This document shows positions 1-4,944 of a stretch of 5,301 bases of DNA, piece by piece. The position numbers and the translations under genes are program-made. A model generated the notes under the pieces. It saw nothing but the letters and a program-made list of their open reading frames with translations. It had not been told where the DNA came from and ran no database searches. Positions within the stretch are counted from its first letter, which is position 1, and every line of letters begins with the position of its first letter. This DNA comes from Clostridiales bacterium (GTDB lineage Bacteria; Bacillota; Clostridia; Christensenellales; QALW01), in contig JAHAAN010000131.1 in the NCBI GenBank assembly GCA_018376855.1, positions 1 through 5,301 on the forward strand, read 5' to 3'.

Positions 1-490
1 ATTTCAGCACGCCCACTGCTGCATTGATCAGGCCCGGAATTTTAAGCAGCTTTTTAATCAGCTCATCGGTTTTGTTGGAGGCGTCGCTTTCTCGGTTTGT
101 TTCGATAAAGTGGTTGATTTTATCGTTAACATCCATAATGGTATCGGTATAATTCAGATCCAGCTTCGTCATGGTTCCGTCCGGCACGCCGGGGCGCATG
201 ATCACCATGCTGACGGTGAACTTATTGCGCGCATAAATCCGCTTGTTTACAATAAAGCGGTTCAATGCCGGAAATTCGGCGGCTGTGCGCAGGTATGCAG
301 CAATAATGATTGCCATGTAGCTGATTTGCATTCCCTGCGCGCGCTTTTCAGCTAAATATGCCTTCAGCGGCTCTTGCGGAAGATGCAGTGTGATCATGTT
401 CTGCGCATCGTAGCGCTTTTTCATAATGTAAGGGATCACCTGATACATGCCGCTTACATTGTTTTTTACCCTTTTTCCGTCTTTTCTCAT
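1..490 (-). CDS. 2-oxoacid dehydrogenase E2-type acyltransferase domain protein, partial (C-terminus off the left edge)
   Basis: This is the first 163 codons of a gene that leaves the window at position 1. Translated from ATG at 490, it starts MRKDGKRV and then shows the CAT/E2 acyltransferase fold pattern: KRYDAQNMITLHL (residues 25-37), a helix ending at AEKRAQGMQIS (47-57), a hydrophobic helix YMAIIIAAYLR (58-68), then EFPALNRFIVNKRIYARN (72-89) and FTVSMVIMRPG (91-101). The FPALN segment is the hallmark shared with E2 catalytic domains. The protein begins directly with the catalytic domain, with no lipoyl or subunit-binding domain. Clostridia carry such stand-alone proteins of about 300 residues, annotated as E2 subunits, and their real acyl substrate is unclear. 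The catalytic HxxxD motif would lie off-window and cannot be checked. GGAG at 498-501 sits 7 nt before the ATG. The gene is divergent from the DeoR operon. Family call fairly sure, function unsure. Confidence 0.85.
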   Translation of the reverse strand, partial: MRKDGKRVKNNVSGMYQVIPYIMKKRYDAQNMITLHLPQEPLKAYLAEKRAQGMQISYMAIIIAAYLRTAAEFPALNRFIVNKRIYARNKFTVSMVIMRPGVPDGTMTKLDLNYTDTIMDVNDKINHFIETNRESDASNKTDELIKKLLKIPGLINAAVGVLK

Positions 491-556
491 TTCTAATCTC
501 CGTTTTCTGCGAAAGATCTTTTCGCGTTGATACTATATTTGTATAAATGCGCTGAT

Positions 557-585
557 AGCATAACACAGTTCTTGGCTTTTTACAA
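557..585 (-). promoter_or_regulatory. Sigma-A-type promoter for the E2-like gene
   Basis: On the minus strand, TTGTAA (585-580) and TATGCT (562-557) are separated by exactly 17 nt. Transcription would start near position 550, giving a leader of about 60 nt before the ATG at 490. Another AT-rich -10-like hexamer, TATAGT, lies closer to the gene, so the exact start is not certain. Confidence 0.5.
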
Positions 586-590
586 TGAAT

Positions 591-619
591 TTTGCTGAAT
601 TTTCTTTGAAAATTGCAAA
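591..619. repeat. Imperfect inverted repeat upstream of the divergent promoter (possible operator)
   Basis: TTTGC-tg-AATTTTC (591-604) is mirrored by GAAAATT-GCAAA (608-619) around a TTT centre. The arms match at 12 positions with one 2-nt bulge. The repeat lies immediately upstream of the minus-strand -35 box (585-580). It could be a regulator binding site, but AT-rich intergenic DNA often contains such repeats by chance. Confidence 0.35.
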
Positions 620-718
620 TCATGGCCGATTATCGCCATAAAGGATCATTTTTTCGATGTTTTATAAAATAGCTGTTTCAAGCTTTTAATTTTTTAGGGA
701 TTATTCTTACCAAATTAC

Positions 719-747
719 TTGACTTAGTTGTATTTGAATGGTATTAT
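719..747 (+). promoter_or_regulatory. Sigma-A promoter of the DeoR-phosphoesterase-permease operon
   Basis: TTGACT (719-724) and TATTAT (742-747) are separated by exactly 17 nt, close to the sigma-A consensus. Transcription would begin near 753-755, leaving only about 15 nt before the first start codon. A direct repeat TTTGAAT (733-739 and 748-754) brackets the -10 box, so a repressor bound there would block the promoter. Autoregulation by the DeoR protein is the likely logic, but this is inference. Confidence 0.75.
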
Positions 748-760
748 TTTGAATATGATT

Positions 761-764
761 GGAG
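761..764 (+). promoter_or_regulatory. Ribosome binding site deciding the DeoR start
   Basis: GGAG lies 4 nt before TTG at 769 and 10 nt before a second in-frame TTG at 775. No in-frame ATG or GTG lies close by; the nearby ATG at 765 is out of frame. Either TTG could be used, and the product differs by only two residues. Confidence 0.5.
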
Positions 765-768
765 ATGG

Positions 769-1551
769 TTGCATTTGTTTGCAAAAGAACGGCGAGACGA
801 AATATGTCTTATGCTGAAAAAGGATCATGCGGTTACGACCTCAAAGCTTGTGGAGCGCTTCGGTGTATCGATTGAAACAATCCGTAAGGATTTATTGGCG
901 CTGGAACAGGCGGGGCGGCTTGTTAGGGTGCATGGAGGCGCGGTTGCACAGAACGATATGAAGCCTTTTTTGGAATTAAAACAGAGAAATCAGATGTGCG
1001 TTGAAGAAAAAAGAGCGCTTTCCTTAAAGGCGGTTGAATTTATTTGCGAAGGCGACGTCATTGCGGTGGATACCGGCAGTACGGCGATCTTGTTTGCTGA
1101 AGCGCTTAAACAAAGGTTTCATAGGCTTACGGTCGTTACATGGTCTCGCGATGTGCTGGATATTTTGTGCGATCATGAGGATTTTGAGGTTATTCTTTGC
1201 GGCGGTTATTATATGCATAAAGAGAATGCGTTTTACGGCGCCTTTGCGCTTGATATGCTTCACAACCTATATGTGCAGAAGACATTTTTATTTCCGACGG
1301 CAGTTTCGGTCGAGTTTGGAATATGCGGTTATGAAAGCGATTTGCATCAGCTTCAAAAGCAGCTGCTCGTTTCCTCGGATGAGATTTATATTTTGGCGGA
1401 CAGCAGCAAATTTGAAAAGAAGGCTTTGTTTAAACTTTCAGATATTAACGATCGTTATTATTATGTAACGGACGGTCTTTTGTCTGCGGAACTGGAGAAT
1501 TTATATAAAGAGAATAATTTGAAAATTTTTAAGGGGGAAAATAAAAAATGA
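769..1551 (+). CDS. DeoR/GlpR-family transcriptional regulator
   Basis: This is a 260-residue protein, the usual length for the family. The N-terminal winged helix-turn-helix spans residues 6-58: RRDEI, then TTSKLVERFGVSIETIRKDL (23-42), then the wing GRLVRVHGGAV (49-59). The C-terminal DeoRC sensor domain (about 75-235) has GDVIAVDTGSTA (95-106), TVVTWS (121-126), VILCGGYY (141-148) and ILADSSKFEKKAL (208-220), the last close to family consensus. These domains usually bind a phosphorylated sugar or glycerol intermediate, and the protein normally represses its own operon. Departures from consensus are Ser for the first Thr of the usual DxGTT loop and FGICGYESD (183-191) where most members have a GLTTP-like stretch, so the ligand may be unusual. 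It is the first gene of a coupled operon, and its stop overlaps the next start by 4 nt. Start is TTG. Family call very secure; effector unknown. Confidence 0.93.
   Translation: MHLFAKERRDEICLMLKKDHAVTTSKLVERFGVSIETIRKDLLALEQAGRLVRVHGGAVAQNDMKPFLELKQRNQMCVEEKRALSLKAVEFICEGDVIAVDTGSTAILFAEALKQRFHRLTVVTWSRDVLDILCDHEDFEVILCGGYYMHKENAFYGAFALDMLHNLYVQKTFLFPTAVSVEFGICGYESDLHQLQKQLLVSSDEIYILADSSKFEKKALFKLSDINDRYYYVTDGLLSAELENLYKENNLKIFKGENKK
1532..1537 (+). promoter_or_regulatory. Ribosome binding site of the phosphoesterase gene
   Basis: AGGGGG lies inside the last codons of the DeoR gene, 10 nt before the ATG at 1548. It supports the overlapping start, so the gene can be both translationally coupled and independently loaded. 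Confidence 0.7.
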
Positions 1552-2312
1552 AAGTAATGCTTATTTTAGTGGATGGAATGAGACCGGATGCGCTTGCGGC
1601 TGTGCCGAAAGCACAGGAAATCATGAAAAAATCGTCATACAGCCTGAACGCAAGAACGGTTATGCCTTCTGTGACGCTGCCGTGCCATATGTCGCTGTTT
1701 CACAGCGTGGATCCCATCAGGCATGGGACTACGACCAATACATATGCGCCGCAAGTGCGCCCGATTCAGGGGTTGTGCGAGGTTTTAAACCAAAATAATA
1801 AAAAGAGCGCGTTTTTTTATAATTGGCAGGAATTGAGGGATCTTTCGCGCCCGGGTTCGCTGTGTTTTTCTTACTTTTGTAAGGGCGACGATATGGGTTA
1901 TGAAAAAACAAACGATATGGTCGCTGAGGCTGCGGTAAAATATTTAAATGAATTTGACGTGGACTTTGCGTTTGTATATCTGGGAAATGTTGATGTGGTG
2001 GGGCATTCCTGCGGCTGGATGGGGCCGGAATATATGCGTGCGGTTGAAAAAAGCTGGGAAAATATTGCATATATTCTTCAGGCGCTTTCCGAAGATTATG
2101 CGGTTATCATTACCGCAGATCACGGAGGGCATGATCGCTGCCACGGAACAGAGCTGCCGGAGGATATGAATATTCCCGTGATTCTGTTAGGAAAGGCTTT
2201 TGAAGAAGTGCGGCAAATGCAAAATGCTGATATAAAGGATATTGCGCCTACTGTAACGGCTTTACTTGGCGTTCACGCAAACAGCGAATGGGAAGGAAAG
2301 AGTCTTTTATGA
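1548..2312 (+). CDS. Small cytosolic alkaline-phosphatase-superfamily phosphoesterase (NPP/type I phosphodiesterase-like)
   Basis: This 254-residue protein carries the full metal and nucleophile set of the superfamily. D9 lies in LILVDGMRPD, and T43, the expected nucleophile, in PSVTLPCHM. D149 and H153 lie in NVDVVGHSCG, D191 and H192 in TADHGGHDRCHG, and H199 closes that motif. This pattern is typical of nucleotide pyrophosphatase/phosphodiesterase-type enzymes, in which two metals (usually zinc) help Thr attack a phosphoester. No signal peptide or membrane segment is visible, so it should act in the cytosol. It is short for NPP enzymes (often about 400 residues) and seems to be the bare catalytic core. 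It overlaps the DeoR gene upstream and the permease gene downstream, each by ATGA, so its substrate is probably what the permease imports. It could be a phosphodiesterase or a phosphomonoesterase; sequence alone does not decide. Superfamily secure, substrate unknown. Confidence 0.88.
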   Translation: MKVMLILVDGMRPDALAAVPKAQEIMKKSSYSLNARTVMPSVTLPCHMSLFHSVDPIRHGTTTNTYAPQVRPIQGLCEVLNQNNKKSAFFYNWQELRDLSRPGSLCFSYFCKGDDMGYEKTNDMVAEAAVKYLNEFDVDFAFVYLGNVDVVGHSCGWMGPEYMRAVEKSWENIAYILQALSEDYAVIITADHGGHDRCHGTELPEDMNIPVILLGKAFEEVRQMQNADIKDIAPTVTALLGVHANSEWEGKSLL

Positions 2313-3532
2313 ATCAGCTGCAAACGAAACAGCAGGTTAATCGTTTAGCGTGGCTGTTTGCCGTAACATATATGGTCAGCTACATAACCCGTATCAACTA
2401 TGGCGCGATCGTTTCCGAAATGGAAGCCGCCATGCAGATATCGAAAAGTCAAATCTCTATGGCGCTTACGGGAAGCTTCATAACGTATGGTATAGGTCAA
2501 ATTATCAGCGGAGTATTCGGGGATCGTTTTTCGCCGAAAAAGCTGGTTTTTTTCGGATTGCTCATTACTTCATGCATGAATCTTCTGCTTCCGGTGTGCC
2601 AAACGCCCTACCAAATGCTGGGCGTTTGGTGTGTCAATGGGCTGGCGCAGGCTTTTTTGTGGCCTCCGTTAGTACGCCTCATGGCAGTTCTTCTGTCGCA
2701 AAAGGATTATAACAGAGTAACGGTAAAGGTTGCATGCGGAAGTTCTGTGGGTACAGTTATCGTATATCTGCTTTCCCCGCTGTTGATCTACCTGTTTAAC
2801 TGGAAGGCTGTGTTTCTCTTTTCGGCAATCTGCGGGGTGGTTATGGCATTTGTGTGGAACCGATTTTCCTATGATGTCGAGCCTGTCAGTAAGGAGAAGG
2901 AGTATGCGGATTTTGCAAAAGAACGGAAAAGCGCGTTGTTTTGCCCTTTCATGATCGGCATTATGGCTGCTATTGTTTTTCAGGGAATGCTGCGGGACGG
3001 AGTGACAACGTGGATGCCCTCCTATATGGCCGAAACATATAATATAGATAATGTGATCTCTATTTTAACGGGAGTAGCAATTCCGATCTTTGGCATTCTT
3101 TGCTTGAAAATTACGTCAGGGCTTTACGCCCGTGTTTTTACCAACCCGCTTTTATGCGCCGGCGTTCTTTTTGGCGTCGGAACGCTGTCAACATTGGGAT
3201 TATGCTTGTTCACCGGTCATAGCGCCGCGGTTTCCGTTGCCATGTCGGCAGTTTTTATTGGGTGCATGCATGGCGTAAATCTGATGCTGATCAGCATCGT
3301 TCCTTCCTTCTTTAAAAAGCGCGGAAATGTAGCCACCGTGTCCGGCGTATTGAATTTTTGCACATACATAGGAAGCGCAGCGTCAACCTATGGCATTGCG
3401 GTGCTTTCCGAACAGTTTGGGTGGAACACAACAATTCTTATATGGCTGCTGATCGCCGCTGTGGGAACTGCTGTGTGCTTTATTTGCGTTAAGCCTTGGA
3501 AGGCGTCGTTTCAGGATCTTTCCGAAAAATAA
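2309..3532 (+). CDS. MFS permease of organophosphate:phosphate antiporter type (GlpT/UhpT-like)
   Basis: This is a 407-residue membrane protein with about 12 hydrophobic segments (roughly 11-33, 49-70, 78-96, 103-129, 138-163, 166-184, 209-228, 244-268, 279-299, 304-328, 341-366, 373-394) and a charged central loop (185-208). The MFS loop motif GDRFSPKK is at 71-78. Two arginines align by eye with the phosphate-binding pair of GlpT: R28 in SYITRINY (helix 1) and R229 in MLRDGVTTWMPSY (helix 7). ITYGIGQIISG (58-68) and LWPPLVR (117-123) also resemble GlpT. GlpT's His165 and Lys80 positions appear as S145 and Q64, so the substrate probably differs from glycerol-3-phosphate. I chose ATG at 2309, which overlaps the previous stop by 4 nt and follows AAGGA (2293-2297). 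The in-frame ATG at 2288 has no ribosome site. Likely imports an organophosphate in exchange for phosphate; exact substrate unknown. Confidence 0.85.
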   Translation: MNQLQTKQQVNRLAWLFAVTYMVSYITRINYGAIVSEMEAAMQISKSQISMALTGSFITYGIGQIISGVFGDRFSPKKLVFFGLLITSCMNLLLPVCQTPYQMLGVWCVNGLAQAFLWPPLVRLMAVLLSQKDYNRVTVKVACGSSVGTVIVYLLSPLLIYLFNWKAVFLFSAICGVVMAFVWNRFSYDVEPVSKEKEYADFAKERKSALFCPFMIGIMAAIVFQGMLRDGVTTWMPSYMAETYNIDNVISILTGVAIPIFGILCLKITSGLYARVFTNPLLCAGVLFGVGTLSTLGLCLFTGHSAAVSVAMSAVFIGCMHGVNLMLISIVPSFFKKRGNVATVSGVLNFCTYIGSAASTYGIAVLSEQFGWNTTILIWLLIAAVGTAVCFICVKPWKASFQDLSEK

Positions 3533-3566
3533 TCAGGATTTTTTGTTTGCTGTCGGCGGCGGTTTT

Positions 3567-3601
3567 AAAAGCAGGCTGAAAGGCTTTTTTGGCTTGCTTT
3601 T
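3567..3601 (+). terminator. Weak candidate terminator after the permease gene
   Basis: Two alternative hairpins fit. AAAAGC (3567-3572) can pair with GCTTTT (3583-3588), with a T run through 3590. A longer stem pairs AAAAGCA (3567-3573) with TGCTTTT (3595-3601), with extra inner pairs. Neither has the GC-rich stem plus U tract of a good terminator, so read-through into the GH27 gene is possible. Confidence 0.25.
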
Positions 3602-3648
3602 CCGCCTCTTTTTCTTTTTCCGCTGTGTTTGATTGCAGAAGGATAAAA

Positions 3649-3668
3649 GCATTTAATTTTTGAAATGC
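3649..3668. repeat. Short inverted repeat in the permease-GH27 spacer
   Basis: GCATTT (3649-3654) and AAATGC (3663-3668) are perfect 6-nt inverted arms around an 8-nt AT-rich centre. The right arm overlaps the first copy of the TGCAACATA direct repeat. It may be part of the same control region or chance. Confidence 0.25.
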
Positions 3669-3705
3669 AACATAAGTACAATAAAAAACATTTTTCTGCA
3701 ACATA
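3666..3705. repeat. Direct repeat TGCAACATA, two copies 31 bp apart
   Basis: Identical 9-mers TGCAACATA start at 3666 and 3697. The start-to-start distance of 31 bp is close to three helical turns, so both copies face the same side of the DNA. They end 30 bp upstream of the consensus -10 box at 3735, the usual place for an activator or upstream operator. The regulator is unknown. Confidence 0.4.
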
Positions 3706-3712
3706 GCTTCCT

Positions 3713-3740
3713 TTTATGCCGATCGAATTTAGAGTATAAT
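3713..3740 (+). promoter_or_regulatory. Probable promoter of the GH27 gene
   Basis: A perfect TATAAT (3735-3740) is present. The -35 region is poor: TTTATG (3713-3718) at 16-nt spacing is the best I see, and there is no extended -10 TG. A strong -10 with a weak -35 is typical of promoters that need an activator, which fits the upstream direct repeats. The start would be near 3747, giving a leader of about 50 nt. Confidence 0.55.
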
Positions 3741-3759
3741 AAAAACATAAAAACAATGG

Positions 3760-3782
3760 GTGCTGTATGCTGAATGCAGCGC
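3760..3782 (+). other. Leader hairpin just upstream of the GH27 ribosome site
   Basis: GTGCTGTAT (3760-3768) pairs with ATGCAGCGC (3774-3782) around the loop GCTGA, giving 9 pairs of which two are G-U. The stem ends 5 nt before AGGAG at 3788. It could affect mRNA stability or translation, or mark a DNA operator. Confidence 0.35.
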
Positions 3783-3787
3783 GGAAA

Positions 3788-3792
3788 AGGAG
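3788..3792 (+). promoter_or_regulatory. Ribosome binding site deciding the GH27 start
   Basis: AGGAG lies 6 nt before ATG at 3799. It selects this start over the in-frame GTG at 3760, which would place the ribosome site inside the coding region and add 13 residues foreign to the GH27 N-terminus. Confidence 0.85.
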
Positions 3793-3798
3793 AAAAAT

Positions 3799-4944
3799 AT
3801 GTTTAAGCAAACGCCTGTAATGGGTTGGAACTCTTGGAATACTTTCGGTGTAGATATTAATGAACAGCTGCTGCGTGAAACTGCGGATGCAATGGTGGAA
3901 AGCGGGCTGAAGGATGCCGGATATGAATATGTGATTATTGATGACGGCTGGCAGGAAGGCTACCGCGATGAAAACGATCGGTTAGTTCCCAATAAAACTA
4001 AGTTTCCTTCCGGCATTAAGGCATTGGCGGATTATGTTCACAGCAAAGGTTTGAAGCTGGGTATTTATTCTTCCTCCGGCCATTTGACCTGCATGGGACT
4101 TCCAGCAAGCTATGAGTATGAGTTTATTGATGCGCAAACCTTTGCCGAATGGGAAGTAGATTACCTGAAGTATGATTTTTGCCACCGTGCAGGCGCGACG
4201 GCAAGCCCGCTGCTGTACCGCAGAATGGGTACGGCGCTTGCGAATTGCGGTAGGGACATTCTTTTCAGCACTTGCAGCTGGGGGATGGACGAGACGGAAA
4301 AATGGGTTAAAACCGTTGGCGCCGGTATGTGGCGTTCCACGGGGGATATCTGCGATTCGTGGGAAAGCATTCGGGATCTGACACTTAAGCAGCTGCCGCT
4401 TCAGGTGTACAACGGCCAAAATTGCTTTAACGATATGGATATGCTTGTGGTGGGCATGAATGCGAAAGGAAACGTCGGCTTTAAGGGCTGTACGTTTGAA
4501 GAATATCGTTCGCATTTCGCTATTTGGGCTATGCTTAATTCTCCGCTTATCATCGGCTGCGATATTCGCAACATGACGGAAGAAACAAAGAAAATTCTTA
4601 CGAACAAAAAGGTGATTGCAGTCAATCAGGATCCTGATTCCCGCCAGCCGTTCCTGCTGCCGGGTGCGCATACGATCTTTGGGCAGAACGAAAAGCAATT
4701 TGCATGGGCAAAGCTGCTGCATAACGGCGATTATGCGATCGGCCTGTTTAATATGGATGATACGGATGCGCATCTTTCTTTCTCTAAAGTGGATCTGGGC
4801 ATTGATCGTCTTTCGGGTAAGAAGCTGGTTTATGAGAACCTGCACGGGGATGATCCGGTTCCGGCGTGCGGGGAATCCACCGTTTGCTTGTGTGTGAAGG
4901 CGCATGATTGCCTAATGCTGCGCGCAAAGGTGGTCAATGCGTAA
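3799..4944 (+). CDS. Glycoside hydrolase family 27 enzyme (alpha-galactosidase / alpha-N-acetylgalactosaminidase type), cytosolic
   Basis: This 381-residue protein should hydrolyse terminal alpha-linked galactose-type sugars with retention. The (beta/alpha)8 barrel begins at once with TPVMGWNSWNTFG (5-17). D48 and D49 in IIDDGW are the sugar-binding pair. K124 and the nucleophile D126 lie in YLKYDFC, and R179 and the acid/base D183 in RSTGDICDSW. NQDP (276-279) marks the barrel's end, followed by a beta-sandwich tail of about 100 residues. The loop that reads CEW in most alpha-galactosidases is CSW here (S160); Ser at this place occurs in animal alpha-N-acetylgalactosaminidases. C128 and C159 match a conserved disulfide pair but would be reduced in the cytosol. 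There is no signal peptide, so substrate must be imported, perhaps by the upstream permease. The gene has its own promoter region 266 nt after the permease, and the next gene starts directly at its stop. Family certain; exact sugar not. Confidence 0.95.
   Translation: MFKQTPVMGWNSWNTFGVDINEQLLRETADAMVESGLKDAGYEYVIIDDGWQEGYRDENDRLVPNKTKFPSGIKALADYVHSKGLKLGIYSSSGHLTCMGLPASYEYEFIDAQTFAEWEVDYLKYDFCHRAGATASPLLYRRMGTALANCGRDILFSTCSWGMDETEKWVKTVGAGMWRSTGDICDSWESIRDLTLKQLPLQVYNGQNCFNDMDMLVVGMNAKGNVGFKGCTFEEYRSHFAIWAMLNSPLIIGCDIRNMTEETKKILTNKKVIAVNQDPDSRQPFLLPGAHTIFGQNEKQFAWAKLLHNGDYAIGLFNMDDTDAHLSFSKVDLGIDRLSGKKLVYENLHGDDPVPACGESTVCLCVKAHDCLMLRAKVVNA

Noticed and set aside
110..355. Plus-strand open frame of 81 residues
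   Set aside because: Antisense to the E2-like coding sequence, which has clear family motifs on the minus strand; no ribosome site seen.
348..623. Minus-strand open frame across the divergent intergenic region
   Set aside because: It overlaps the E2-like gene in another frame and covers its promoter and ribosome site; the translation is Lys/Arg-rich without domains.
491..768. Riboswitch or small RNA in the divergent spacer
   Set aside because: The predicted operon leader is only about 15 nt, too short for a riboswitch, and no recognisable RNA motif or terminator was seen in this stretch.
2288..2311. Earlier in-frame ATG for the permease
   Set aside because: No Shine-Dalgarno sequence before it, and it adds charged residues inside the previous gene. 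The ATGA overlap at 2309 matches the coupling style of the upstream junction.
3661..3674. Possible catabolite-responsive element (TGAAATGC...)
   Set aside because: It lacks the central CG dinucleotide of the CcpA consensus and is not palindromic in the required way.
3760..3798. Earlier in-frame GTG start for the GH27 gene
   Set aside because: The strong AGGAG at 3788-3792 points to ATG 3799, and the extra 13 residues are neither a signal peptide nor part of the GH27 fold.
3489..3810. Two overlapping minus-strand open frames (71 and 81 residues) in the permease-GH27 spacer
   Set aside because: Low-complexity Lys/Ala-rich or hydrophobic translations without a family pattern, running into the permease 3' end or the GH27 start region. 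A GGAAG precedes the 71-residue frame, but this alone is weak evidence.
3982..4905. Long open frame on the minus strand (307 residues)
   Set aside because: It lies wholly opposite the GH27 gene, whose catalytic motifs are intact on the plus strand. The translation is Arg/His/Ile-rich with no recognisable motif: an antisense shadow.
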